From the NCBI GenBank assembly GCA_003527225.1, contig DPXQ01000164.1, forward strand, positions 8,694 to 70,951: a stretch of DNA of 62,258 nt, in the 5' to 3' direction. The translations under genes were made by a program, and so were the position numbers. The notes under the pieces were generated by a model that was given only the letters and a program-made list of their open reading frames with translations, made no database searches and was not told where the DNA came from. Shown here piece after piece: positions 7,982-16,558 of this stretch. This DNA is from Rhizobium sp. Its GTDB lineage: Bacteria; Pseudomonadota; Alphaproteobacteria; Rhizobiales; Rhizobiaceae. Numbering within the stretch: the stretch's first letter is position 1; the number at the start of each line of letters is the position of its first letter.

Positions 7982-10576
7982 ATGAATGCTCCTCAGCCGG
8001 GCAATGACAGGAATGGCGCCTTGCAGGCAGGTCCCGTGCTTGCGCGCCGCGTAGCCCTAAAGCGCTTCCTCGCGCGGGTCGTCCTGTTCTCGGAGCGTCT
8101 TCTGCCGCGTTTTGTGCCGACCCTCGGCATTGCCGCGATCTTCATCTCTCTGGCCTGGTTCGGGATCTACAGGCAATTGCCGGACTGGCTGCGTCTCGGC
8201 CTGGTGTTCACCATTACCTTCGCCTTCATCGCCTCCCTCCTGCCTTTCGCAAAGCTTCGCTGGCCGGGGCCCGAAGAAGCCGACCGCCTTCTCGAAGAGC
8301 GCAATCATCTGCCCCACCAGCCGGTCGCGGTTCAAGACGACGAGCCAGCTTTCGAAACGCCGTTTGCCCGCACTCTCTGGCAGGAACACCAGCGCCGCAT
8401 GGCCGAGACGATTGCGGCCCTCGATGCAGGCCTGCCCCGCCCCGACATCGCTCGGTTCGATCGCTATGCGCTACGCGCGATACCGGCGCTGCTGCTCGCC
8501 ACAGCCTTTGCCTATTCCAGTTCGAACAGCGCCGGCAGCATCGCCGATGCCTTTCGCCAGCAACAGACGGGTATTTCAGCGCCCGAACTTCGTATCGACG
8601 CCTGGATTACGCCGCCACCCTATACCGGGCGGGCTCCCGTTTTCCTGACCGGTCGCGAATCCTCGGGATCCGAGACAGGTACCGTCAGTGTTCCTCAGCA
8701 TTCCGCAATGACGGTCCGCATCAGTGGCGGAAGCGGCGACGAACAGGTGTTGTTCCACAAGACCGGCAGCGATGACGCCATCGATTTGACGGCTGCCGAC
8801 GCGCCCGCGAAATCCGAGGCCACGGGAAGCGCGAATTCAGTGCCGTCCCCCGATACGCGAACGCTAGCGACGGAGATCACCGACAGTGGCACGTTGATGG
8901 TCGGCTCAAAGCAATGGGTCATCAACGCGATTTCGGACAAGGCACCTGAAATTGCCTTTGACGGGACACCGCGCCGCAGTTCTAATGGCGCACTTGAGAT
9001 CAGCTTCACAGCGAGCGACGACTACGGTCTCCAGCGAGCCTATGCGGAAATCGAGCCGCTCGAAAGCAAATCCGGAGCCACGCCGGTTTACCCGCCGCCG
9101 GAATACAAGCTCGACCTCCCCCGTCACAACGCCCGCGCCAGCAAGGGCATATCGAGTCGGAATCTCACCGAGCATCCGCTTGCGGGAAAGAAGGTCCGGA
9201 TCACGCTCGTAGCGCGTGACGGTTCCGGTCAGACGGGCCGTAGCCAGCCTTACGACATGGTCTTGCCGGCTCGCAATTTCGTTGAACCCCTGGCTGCGGC
9301 CGTCGCCGAGGAACGTCAGGTCCTCGCGCTCGACACCCGCGACCTGCCGAAAGCAATCGAACTCAACGAAGCGCTTTCAGTCCGCGCCGACGAAACCATA
9401 CCGAACCTGGCTCATTTCCTACTGATCCAGTCCGCTCTTGCGCGCATGAAGCTCGCACGTACGACCGATGATCTCAAGGACACTGCCGATTACCTCTGGG
9501 AGATTGCACTCGGCATCGACGACGGAGACCTCTCGCTCGCCGAGCGCAAGCTTCGCAACGCCCAGCAAGACCTTGCCGATGCGCTGGAGCGCAATGCCCC
9601 CGACGAGGAAATCAAGAAATTGATGGACGAGCTTCGCTCCGCCATGCAGGACTTTATGAAGGCCATGGCCGAACGCCAGCCGAATGCCGGTTCCGAGAAC
9701 CAGCAGGAATCGGCGCAAAACGTACTTCGCCAGCGCGACCTCGAAAACATGCTGGACCAGATCGAGAATCTCGCCCGCTCGGGAAGCCGGGACGCCGCAA
9801 GGGAGATGCTGTCAGAGCTGCAAAGGATGATGAACAATCTGCAAGCCGGCAGACCGCAACAGGGCAATCAGCAGCAGAACAGCCAGTTGCGCCAGCAGAT
9901 CGACAAGCTTGGCGAGGTGATGCAGGAACAGCAAAAGCTCATGGACGAGACCTTTCGCCTCGATCAGGCTCTGAAAGATCGCATGCAGCGCGGCGATCCG
10001 GGTGACGGTGAGGACGGCGAATTTCTCGACCGCCCGCCGCAGGAAGGCCAGCAGTCCTCTCCGACGGACCGGATGACCGCGCAGGAATTGCGCGACGCAC
10101 TCAAGAACCTGCGTGAACAGCAAGAGGGTCTCGGTAAAAAGCTCGGCGAATTGAAGGAAGGCCTAAAGGGCCTCGGCGTGAAACCCGGAGAGGGCTTTGC
10201 GGAAGCTGAACGCGAAATGAAGGGTGCTGGCGAGGCCCTTGGAAAGGGACAGGGCGACCGCGCGGTCGAAGGTCAGGGCAAGGCACTTGAGGCGCTGCGT
10301 CAGGGCGCGCGCGACATGATGGGCCAAATGATGCAGGCAATGCGCGGGCCGGGCCAGGGACAGAACACGCAGGAGGGCGATCAGACCGGGCGTGATCCAC
10401 TCGGTCGCCCACGCTCGACTTTGGGACCGGATTTCGGTGAAAGGGTCAAGGTCCCCGACGAGATCGACGTCCAGCGTGCCCGCGAGATCCTCGACGCCAT
10501 ACGTGAGAAGCTTGGGGACAATATGAGTCCCGAGGTCGAGCGGCGCTATCTCGAAAGACTGCTCGATATCCAGTGA
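7982..10576 (+). CDS. TIGR02302-family membrane protein
   Basis: An 864-residue protein of the alphaproteobacterial TIGR02302 (DUF4175) family, function unknown. Two hydrophobic helices lie near residues 42-60 and 68-85 and another near 160, so the N-terminus is in the inner membrane. A long presumably periplasmic region follows. The C-terminal third (about 560-830) is very rich in Gln, Glu, Lys and Arg, with repeated heptad-like stretches suggesting coiled coil, plus Gly/Gln-rich low complexity. It stands after lysA, as in other Rhizobiales. I see no catalytic motif. Confidence 0.8.
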   Translation: MNAPQPGNDRNGALQAGPVLARRVALKRFLARVVLFSERLLPRFVPTLGIAAIFISLAWFGIYRQLPDWLRLGLVFTITFAFIASLLPFAKLRWPGPEEADRLLEERNHLPHQPVAVQDDEPAFETPFARTLWQEHQRRMAETIAALDAGLPRPDIARFDRYALRAIPALLLATAFAYSSSNSAGSIADAFRQQQTGISAPELRIDAWITPPPYTGRAPVFLTGRESSGSETGTVSVPQHSAMTVRISGGSGDEQVLFHKTGSDDAIDLTAADAPAKSEATGSANSVPSPDTRTLATEITDSGTLMVGSKQWVINAISDKAPEIAFDGTPRRSSNGALEISFTASDDYGLQRAYAEIEPLESKSGATPVYPPPEYKLDLPRHNARASKGISSRNLTEHPLAGKKVRITLVARDGSGQTGRSQPYDMVLPARNFVEPLAAAVAEERQVLALDTRDLPKAIELNEALSVRADETIPNLAHFLLIQSALARMKLARTTDDLKDTADYLWEIALGIDDGDLSLAERKLRNAQQDLADALERNAPDEEIKKLMDELRSAMQDFMKAMAERQPNAGSENQQESAQNVLRQRDLENMLDQIENLARSGSRDAAREMLSELQRMMNNLQAGRPQQGNQQQNSQLRQQIDKLGEVMQEQQKLMDETFRLDQALKDRMQRGDPGDGEDGEFLDRPPQEGQQSSPTDRMTAQELRDALKNLREQQEGLGKKLGELKEGLKGLGVKPGEGFAEAEREMKGAGEALGKGQGDRAVEGQGKALEALRQGARDMMGQMMQAMRGPGQGQNTQEGDQTGRDPLGRPRSTLGPDFGERVKVPDEIDVQRAREILDAIREKLGDNMSPEVERRYLERLLDIQ

Positions 10577-10600
10577 TATGAATCGCCGTACCGTGAATTT

Positions 10601-10960
10601 TCAGCCTGCCAGCGCCCTGGCGACCGCGGCGCGGATATCTGGAAGAGCGAAGGGCTTGTCGACCACGTCCACCACTTTCGCCATAAGGTCGTCGGCGCGT
10701 TCTCGCTGTTCGGCATAGCCCGTCATCAGCAGGATTTTCAAACCCGGAAAGGTGGACGAGGCGCGATGGGCGAGCTCGATGCCGTCCATGACCGGCATGC
10801 GGATATCCGAGAGGAGCAGGTCGAACGGCGCTTCAGCCAGACGTTCCAGGCCTTCGGCACCATCGGCCGCTTCGCAGGTCTCATGCCCGTCGAGCCGTAG
10901 CGCACGCGCCACGAAGGCGCGCAGCGAGTCTTCGTCTTCCGTGATGAGGATCCTTGCCAT
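10601..10960 (-). CDS. cpdR: Single-domain response regulator CpdR
   Basis: A 119-residue stand-alone receiver domain. Acidic pocket residues Glu8 and Asp9, phosphoacceptor Asp52 (in LLLSDIRMPVMDG), Thr in MTGYAE and Lys in VDKPF are all present, with no output domain. This is the CpdR pattern: unphosphorylated CpdR localises to the pole and primes ClpXP to degrade cell-cycle proteins, and the CckA-ChpT relay turns it off. The start at 10960 is chosen because the family begins MARILI; the frame runs ten codons further upstream. A TTAACCAT motif lies about 98 bp upstream. Confidence 0.88.
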   Translation of the reverse strand: MARILITEDEDSLRAFVARALRLDGHETCEAADGAEGLERLAEAPFDLLLSDIRMPVMDGIELAHRASSTFPGLKILLMTGYAEQRERADDLMAKVVDVVDKPFALPDIRAAVARALAG

Positions 10961-11057
10961 GACCGCGCTGTGCTCCCGTCGTTCATTCATGCCCCAGGCC
11001 GCAAATCATCAGAGTTTTCTTTGCGATCGGTAAACAGAATGGGGCAGGAACGCCCGC

Positions 11058-11065
11058 ATGGTTAA
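11058..11065 (-). promoter_or_regulatory. Possible CtrA half site upstream of cpdR
   Basis: On the minus strand the bases read TTAACCAT, resembling half sites reported for CtrA in rhizobia and Brucella. It lies about 98 bp upstream of the cpdR start and just past the hpt stop. Only one half site is seen, so this is tentative. Confidence 0.35.
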
Positions 11066-11085
11066 CAAGGCGTCTTCGCGAGACG

Positions 11086-11643
11086 CTATTGACCGTCCGG
11101 TTCGGCGTCGCCGGTGACCACCCCGACGAACGGCAACTCCCGGAAAGCATAGGCCACGTCCATGCCGTAGCCGACGACGAAGTAATCGGGGCATTCGAAG
11201 CCGACATAGTCTGCTTCAAGCACTTCGCGACGCTTCACTTTCTTGTCGAGCAGCACTGCGATCGTGACGCTGTTGGCGCCGCGCTCATACATCAGTGTCT
11301 TGGCGAAAAGCAGTGTCCGACCGGACTCGAGAATATCGTCGATGAGAAGCACGTTGCGTCCGTGCACGTCGCTATCGATATCCTTGATGATTCGAACCCC
11401 TTGCGAGACCGTGCCGGTTCCATAGCTGGAGAGCGTGATGAACTCGACCTCCGGTGCCAGACCGGCATCGTGCAGGGCGCGGATCAGGTCTGCGGCGAAA
11501 ATGAAGGACCCCTTGAGCACCGAAATAACCAGCAGGTCATCGCAGGGGCCTTCGGATATCTCCTTGGCCAACTGCCGGTTTCTCTCGGCGATCTGTTCGG
11601 CGGTATAAAGAGGCTCGATGTTTTTTCCGCGGACGACGGGCAT
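11086..11643 (-). CDS. hpt: Hypoxanthine phosphoribosyltransferase
   Basis: A 185-residue type I phosphoribosyltransferase that salvages hypoxanthine (and often guanine) with PRPP. The PRPP loop NVLLIDDILESGRTL lies near residues 98-112, and the purine-binding end LLDKKVKRRE plus VVGYGMDVAYAFRELPF matches Hpt. Normal length. It is upstream of cpdR on the same strand with a 125-bp gap, and a small hairpin (11070-11086) touches its stop codon, so the two are probably separate units. Confidence 0.93.
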   Translation of the reverse strand: MPVVRGKNIEPLYTAEQIAERNRQLAKEISEGPCDDLLVISVLKGSFIFAADLIRALHDAGLAPEVEFITLSSYGTGTVSQGVRIIKDIDSDVHGRNVLLIDDILESGRTLLFAKTLMYERGANSVTIAVLLDKKVKRREVLEADYVGFECPDYFVVGYGMDVAYAFRELPFVGVVTGDAEPDGQ

Positions 11644-11715
11644 TCTTCACTCCATGGGATAACCGGCGGCGCCGGCGATCACCAGCAGCCGACAGATTGC
11701 CCGGCGATACCATAC

Positions 11716-12408
11716 TCAGATGCTCGAGGCATCCGCGTCCGCGAAAGAAAGCCGCAATTCAGGCAATTTTCCACCGGGATGCTGAAGACGGGCTGAGAAC
11801 CCCCGGCTGTGACCCGCGTCGATCACATCAATCGGGGCGTCAATCAGCGTGCTCGCGACGATCTCGCCGTTCGACAGCAGATCGGCACGCACCGTGGGCA
11901 TGTGAACCCGGCCCATGCTGCGATTTTCCACGATGGCGTTGATCAGCAGCACTCGCATGCCATTGGCATCCTGAGGCGTGAGGCTGACATGCGTTATATC
12001 GAGTGCCGATGCATCCGGGGTGAATTGCATGGGTGATGTTCCGCTGCCCGAAAGAACACCCGCGAAAGCAAACACGCCGGAGAAGACAAGCGCGACCAGC
12101 ACAGCAAAATTCCTGTCCGAGAGCCGCTCAAGGAGCGTTTCGACACTTCCGATCGCTGCCCCGAACAATCTGGCGAGATGGGTGCATCCATCCAGGTCGC
12201 CGAACACACCCGGTAATGGCTGATTGTCGTTGAACCGTCGGTCGGCGAAATCGCGCCGGGGCATGTCCTTGATGGTAACGAAATGGGCGTCGACGATGTC
12301 ACCCAGCCCGACGAAGGGATGGCGGTGCATTGTCCGCGCCCGCCGTTCGGGCGGCAGGAGATCGATGCTCGCATCGGCCGACTGTTTTCGGTAACGGAAT
12401 GCGCTCAT
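11716..12408 (-). CDS. Single-pass membrane protein divergent from ftsEX
   Basis: A 230-residue protein I cannot name. It has a polar N-terminal half of about 100 residues, one hydrophobic helix near 105-127 (VLVALVFSGVFAFAGVL) and a C-terminal domain of about 100 residues rich in beta-type sequence, resembling the DUF3426-like domain found in proteins encoded opposite ftsE in other Alphaproteobacteria. The N-terminal MJ0042-type zinc ribbon of those relatives is absent: there is no CxxC pair. The start at 12408 is chosen over 12444 because nothing coding-like precedes it. A role in division or the envelope is suggested only by position. Confidence 0.65.
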   Translation of the reverse strand: MSAFRYRKQSADASIDLLPPERRARTMHRHPFVGLGDIVDAHFVTIKDMPRRDFADRRFNDNQPLPGVFGDLDGCTHLARLFGAAIGSVETLLERLSDRNFAVLVALVFSGVFAFAGVLSGSGTSPMQFTPDASALDITHVSLTPQDANGMRVLLINAIVENRSMGRVHMPTVRADLLSNGEIVASTLIDAPIDVIDAGHSRGFSARLQHPGGKLPELRLSFADADASSI

Positions 12409-12488
12409 CTTGTCCTCGCCATTCGCATGCTCGCCGGGCATCACGAAATCTGGGCATTGAAACGAATCCCTCTCAGTCGTAAATTCAA

Positions 12489-12496
12489 ATGGTTAA
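12489..12496 (-). promoter_or_regulatory. TTAACCAT motif, ftsE intergenic region
   Basis: Reads TTAACCAT on the minus strand, 81 bp upstream of the membrane-protein start at 12408. A second copy in the opposite orientation lies at 12551-12558. Both resemble CtrA half sites; binding is inferred. Confidence 0.35.
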
Positions 12497-12548
12497 TGCT
12501 TCGCAAAGATCCGCCAAAAAGGCCGTCTTTCGATAAGAGTTTACCGGC

Positions 12549-12569
12549 TGTTAACCATCCGTGTTAACA
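12549..12569 (+). promoter_or_regulatory. Inverted repeat TGTTAAC-N7-GTTAACA upstream of ftsE
   Basis: Two perfect 7-bp arms with a 7-bp spacer sit about 20 bp before the TTG start of ftsE, so a bound protein would affect ftsEX initiation. It contains TTAACCAT. The TTAA spacing here is nine rather than the seven of the classical CtrA box. Confidence 0.5.
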
Positions 12570-12588
12570 AGTCGCCTGATCTCAAAAG

Positions 12589-13269
12589 TTGTCAGACTGG
12601 GCCCGTCCGTTGATCCACTTCGAAAATGTCGGCTTACGCTATGGAATGGGACCGGAAATCCTCCGGGATCTGTCCTTCGACATCCCGAAGCGTTCCTTCC
12701 AGTTTCTGACGGGGCCTTCGGGCGCTGGAAAGACCACCTTGCTGCGCCTCCTTTTCATGTCGCTGCAGCCGACCCGCGGCCTCATCCGCAGTTTTGGCCG
12801 CGACATCACTCAGATCCCCCGCAACGAGCTTCCGATGCTGCGGCGGCGCGTCGGGATCGTCTTCCAGGATTTTCAACTTCTGGATCACCTGACGACCTAC
12901 GAGAATGTCGCGCTCCCGTTGAGGGTGAGGGGCAAGGAAGAAACCACCTATCGGAAGGACGTCATCGAACTCCTCAAATGGGTGGGCCTCGGTGAGCGGA
13001 TCAATGTTTTGCCGCCGGTACTCTCGGGCGGCGAGAAGCAGCGGGTGGCGATCGCCCGCGCGCTCATCGACCGTCCCGAAATCCTCCTGGCCGACGAGCC
13101 TACCGGCAATGTCGACCCTCCCATGGCCCGGCGGCTGCTCAGCCTGTTTCTCGAACTCAACCGCCTCGGAACCGCCGTCGTCATCGCGACGCATGATTTT
13201 GCCCTTATGGACCAGATTGATGCACGACGCATGATCCTCACCGACGGACGGCTGGAAATCTATGACTGA
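12589..13269 (+). CDS. ftsE: Cell division ATP-binding protein FtsE
   Basis: A 226-residue ABC ATPase. Walker A GPSGAGKTT, signature LSGGEKQRVAIARAL, Walker B EILLADEPTGN and the switch His in IATHDF are all intact. FtsEX couples ATP hydrolysis at the division site to activation of periplasmic peptidoglycan hydrolases. The start is uncertain: TTG at 12589, or TTG at 12610 giving the more usual beginning MIHFENVG; neither has a strong ribosome site. The gene overlaps ftsX by 8 bp, so the pair is co-translated. Confidence 0.93.
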   Translation: MSDWARPLIHFENVGLRYGMGPEILRDLSFDIPKRSFQFLTGPSGAGKTTLLRLLFMSLQPTRGLIRSFGRDITQIPRNELPMLRRRVGIVFQDFQLLDHLTTYENVALPLRVRGKEETTYRKDVIELLKWVGLGERINVLPPVLSGGEKQRVAIARALIDRPEILLADEPTGNVDPPMARRLLSLFLELNRLGTAVVIATHDFALMDQIDARRMILTDGRLEIYD

Positions 13270-14275
13270 TCAGGACCGCCCATTGCCGCACAGCATCCAA
13301 CCGCAGTCCCAACGGCGGACGGAAATGCATGTGCGTCCGACCGCGCCTATCCTGCCATCCTCCAACATCCAGGGAAACGCCCTGATGGTGGTGATCGCCA
13401 TCATGGCCTTTCTCGCCTGCCTCACGCTCGGCGCCGTCAGCATGGTGCGGGCAACCGCCGCCGGCTGGCAAAGCCAGATTTCCCGAGAGATCACGATCCA
13501 GATAAAGCCGGACGACAATCTCGACATGAACAAGGCTCTGGTGCGTGCCCGCGATCTGGCGCTCACCTTCGTCGGCACGAAGGATGGTGTCATCATGGAC
13601 GACGATGCCACCGCGCGACTGCTTGAGCCCTGGCTGGGCACCGGCCTCGACCTTGAGGACCTGCCGGTTCCACGTCTTGTCATCGTCACGATCGACGAGA
13701 CCAACCCGCCGGATTTTGCCGCCATGCGCGAGCTTTTGAAAGCCGAAGTGCCGCAGGCCTTTCTGGACGACCATCGGACCTGGGTGAACAGATTGGTTTC
13801 CATGGCACGAACAACCGTTCTCATCGGGTCCGGCATCTTGGTACTCGTCTTCGTCGCCATGGTGCTGACCGTCGTGTTCGCGACGCGCGGCGCCCTTTCC
13901 GGCAACCGCCATATCATTGAAGTCCTGCATTTCGTCGGTGCGGAGGGCAGTTTTGTCGCCCAAGAGTTCCAGAAGCACTTCCTGAAAATCAGCCTCAAGG
14001 GAGCGGTGGCGGGTGGCCTGCTCGCAGCCGCATTGTTCGCGATTGCGAGCTACTGGCAAAGCCGGACTCTGGCCACGCCGCAAAGCGATCAGGCCGCGGC
14101 GCTCTTCGGCACTTTCAGCATCGGCTACACGGGGTATCTCGGCATATTCGCGACCATGATCGTCATCGCCCTCCTGACAACGCTTACCGCCCGACTTACC
14201 GTCATAAGAACTATTTACGAGATTGACCTGATCCGTTCTGATCCCGCACGCACCGATGGCCTCTTGAACGACTGA
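13262..14275 (+). CDS. ftsX: Cell division permease FtsX
   Basis: A 337-residue ABC-type permease partner of FtsE. A cytoplasmic N-terminal tail of about 40 residues precedes the first membrane helix (VVIAIMAFLACLTLGAVS), then a periplasmic domain of about 120 residues, then three further helices near 185-207, 245-265 and 290-315, the FtsX topology. The periplasmic loop is what contacts the hydrolase activator in other bacteria. The 8-bp overlap with ftsE indicates translational coupling. The long N-terminal tail is somewhat more extended than in E. coli. Confidence 0.92.
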   Translation: MTDQDRPLPHSIQPQSQRRTEMHVRPTAPILPSSNIQGNALMVVIAIMAFLACLTLGAVSMVRATAAGWQSQISREITIQIKPDDNLDMNKALVRARDLALTFVGTKDGVIMDDDATARLLEPWLGTGLDLEDLPVPRLVIVTIDETNPPDFAAMRELLKAEVPQAFLDDHRTWVNRLVSMARTTVLIGSGILVLVFVAMVLTVVFATRGALSGNRHIIEVLHFVGAEGSFVAQEFQKHFLKISLKGAVAGGLLAAALFAIASYWQSRTLATPQSDQAAALFGTFSIGYTGYLGIFATMIVIALLTTLTARLTVIRTIYEIDLIRSDPARTDGLLND

Positions 14276-14343
14276 GTCGAAGGGCTGTTGAATTGCCATA
14301 AAGCCGCCTGTTCCACATAATAAAAGGGCGGTATGCACGAGAC

Positions 14344-15069
14344 ATGACAATGGGTCAGATGACACGCAAGACAGCCTCCCGGAAGGTGCCGCCGCAACGC
14401 CCAGCTGGCGGCATTTTTGCGCGCCGCGGACCTTTGCGGCGTTTCTTGCGCTATGCTGGGATCGTCACCATCCTTGTCTGCGCCGTTATTCTGGGCGGCT
14501 TTCTTCACTTTGCCGATACGGTCACGACGCTGGTACCGCCAATGGAACAGAAGGCGGATGCGATCGTAGTCCTCACGGGGGGTTACCAGCGTATCGACCA
14601 GGCGGTCGAGCTGTTGCGCCGCGGCTCCGGTCGTCGCCTCCTGATATCCGGCGTTCACCCGGCGACTACGCCCGCGCAAATCCGGAAAATGACGCAAAGC
14701 TCGGCTGATCTCTTCGACTGCTGTGTCGATATCGGCTACGAGGCGCTCGACACGATCGGCAATGCCAACGAAATATCGCGATGGATCCATGACCGCGGAT
14801 ACGCCACCGTCCTTGTCGTCACCAACAATTATCACATGCCGCGAAGCCTGATGGAATTGCGGCGCGTGGACCGTGCAACGCGGTTCATCGCCTATCCGGT
14901 CGTAAACTCTGATCTCAAGTCCACCAACTGGTTCACCAACCCGAGTGTGCTTCGAACTCTGCTCTCGGAATATGGAAAAATGCTGATCGCCGTCACTCGC
15001 GGCGTCATCGGCTGGAGCATGGGTGACGGGTTGCGATCGACCACGACGCAAGCCGAGAGCGCCGGCTGA
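14344..15069 (+). CDS. YdcF/SanA-like DUF218 protein
   Basis: A 241-residue protein with one N-terminal membrane helix (about residues 38-58) and a periplasmic or cytosolic DUF218 domain. The motif ADAIVVLTGGYQRIDQAVEL and the later NNYHMPRSLMEL are typical of the YdcF-like family, linked in other bacteria to envelope barrier function; the enzymatic role is unknown. It follows ftsX by 68 bp and precedes plsC by 87 bp on the same strand, so the four genes may form one envelope-related unit. Confidence 0.8.
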   Translation: MTMGQMTRKTASRKVPPQRPAGGIFARRGPLRRFLRYAGIVTILVCAVILGGFLHFADTVTTLVPPMEQKADAIVVLTGGYQRIDQAVELLRRGSGRRLLISGVHPATTPAQIRKMTQSSADLFDCCVDIGYEALDTIGNANEISRWIHDRGYATVLVVTNNYHMPRSLMELRRVDRATRFIAYPVVNSDLKSTNWFTNPSVLRTLLSEYGKMLIAVTRGVIGWSMGDGLRSTTTQAESAG

Positions 15070-15156
15070 TGCAGATGGCAAAAGACGTCTCCGCCGCTTT
15101 CTCTTGAGAGCGATTTCGTATAGGCACGTTCCCACAATGCCCTGGGAAAGCACCTC

Positions 15157-15957
15157 ATGATCGTCTTGCGTTCCATTCTGTTCAATACTGCCTTCTACGC
15201 CAATCTCGTTTTGAGGATGATCGTCTTTTCGCCGGTCTATTTCCTCATGCCGCGCAAGAAGGCCTTTTCGGTTCCGAAGAACTGGGCGCTCTCCTGCCAT
15301 TGGCTGATGGAAAAGATCGTCGGTACGACCTTCACGATCGAAGGTCTCGAGAACATCCCGGAGGGCGGCTACATACTCGCACCGAAGCACCAGTCGTTCT
15401 GGGACACTTTTGCCTTGCTGCCCTGGCTCGACGATCCGGTCTACATCCTCAAGCGCGAACTGATGTGGATTCCGCTATTCGGATGGTATGCGATGAAACA
15501 ACGCATGATTCCGGTCAACCGTGGCGCCCGGGGCAAGGTCATGGTTGACGTCATGAAGCGAACTGAACTGGAGATGAAGAACGGCCGTCAGCTGATCATC
15601 TACCCGGAGGGAACGCGGCGCGCACCGGGTGCCGAACCGAATTACAAATATGGTATCGCGCGGATCTATCGTGACCTTCAGGTGCCGGTTGTTCCCGTGG
15701 CCATGCATCCCGGGTTGTTCTGGCCGAGACGGAAATTTCTACGTTTCCCCGGCCATTTCAAGGTGAGGATACTGCCGCCGATCGAGCCGGGCCTTGATCC
15801 GGATACTTTCTATGAAAGGCTGATCAAGGTTCTGGAAGCCGCGAGCGACGAGTTGCTCGTCGAGACGGCCAGGGAAAACCCGCACCTGCCACTGCCGCCA
15901 ACAGCGAAAAGGCGGCTTGCGGAGCTCGCGTCGCAGAAGACAGGTACCGCGTGCTGA
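15157..15957 (+). CDS. plsC: 1-acyl-sn-glycerol-3-phosphate acyltransferase
   Basis: A 266-residue membrane-associated acyltransferase that converts lysophosphatidic acid to phosphatidic acid, the second acylation of phospholipid synthesis. The catalytic HxxxxD box is present as HQSFWDT near residue 74, and the substrate motif YPEGTRRAPG near residue 149. A hydrophobic helix at the N-terminus provides membrane contact. Length is normal for PlsC. It could act on another lyso-lipid, since rhizobia carry several paralogues, but the core motifs fit PlsC well. Confidence 0.88.
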   Translation: MIVLRSILFNTAFYANLVLRMIVFSPVYFLMPRKKAFSVPKNWALSCHWLMEKIVGTTFTIEGLENIPEGGYILAPKHQSFWDTFALLPWLDDPVYILKRELMWIPLFGWYAMKQRMIPVNRGARGKVMVDVMKRTELEMKNGRQLIIYPEGTRRAPGAEPNYKYGIARIYRDLQVPVVPVAMHPGLFWPRRKFLRFPGHFKVRILPPIEPGLDPDTFYERLIKVLEAASDELLVETARENPHLPLPPTAKRRLAELASQKTGTAC

Positions 15958-15964
15958 CAGGTCC

Positions 15965-16507
15965 TCATGCCTGAGGCACGTCACCTCCAGCAAGCGAGAT
16001 CTCGGCGGCGACCCGCTCCAGCCAGTGGTCACGGATCCCCATCTCCTGCAGGTGGGCGATGGTATTGGCAACATAGACATGGTTAGGACCAGACTGTCCC
16101 TGCGCTTCGCCGACAATCCGCGCCGCCTCCGCCACGGTGATCGCTCCGGCATACTGGCGATGGGCGCGATCGACGATATAAGTCAGCGCACGTACGGTTC
16201 GGCCGTCCCCGAGCGTTATCGGCATTGACCGCTCACGGTAGACATGGGTGACAAGCTCGCGCTGGCGCAGATAGTCGAGCGTGCTGTTTCGCTCTTCGAG
16301 CGCCACGCGAAAGGCAACGCCACGGCATGAGCCGCCGCGATCGAGTCCGAGCACGAGGCCGGGGCGCTCCTCTGTCCCGCGATGGACCCACGAGCGCACG
16401 CATAGTGACCGTCGATAACCATAAGCCCGGGCCTCCACCCTCTCCTCGAATGGAAAGCCGGGATTCCACATCAACGATCCGTAGCCAAAGACCCAAAATT
16501 CGTCCAT
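15965..16507 (-). CDS. ChaC-like gamma-glutamylcyclotransferase
   Basis: A 180-residue protein beginning MDEFWVFGYGSLMWNPGF, the GYGSL substrate loop of the gamma-glutamylcyclotransferase fold, and containing the ChaC-specific region RGVAFRVA followed by the ring of conserved Leu/Arg and a catalytic Glu region. ChaC enzymes split glutathione into 5-oxoproline and Cys-Gly in the cytosol. The start at 16507 is chosen because the conserved block begins there; the frame opens four codons earlier. It is convergent with plsC, with only 7 bp between the stop codons, and divergent from the DUF2125 gene. Confidence 0.85.
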   Translation of the reverse strand: MDEFWVFGYGSLMWNPGFPFEERVEARAYGYRRSLCVRSWVHRGTEERPGLVLGLDRGGSCRGVAFRVALEERNSTLDYLRQRELVTHVYRERSMPITLGDGRTVRALTYIVDRAHRQYAGAITVAEAARIVGEAQGQSGPNHVYVANTIAHLQEMGIRDHWLERVAAEISLAGGDVPQA

Positions 16508-16558
16508 ATCGCATATCAATTCAGATTGATGAAAATCATTCCATGATTGGAGCGCCCG

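Noticed and set aside
12549..12569. Canonical CtrA box TTAA-N7-TTAAC upstream of ftsE
   Set aside because: The two TTAA cores are nine, not seven, bases apart; it is reported only as a dyad with CtrA-like half sites.
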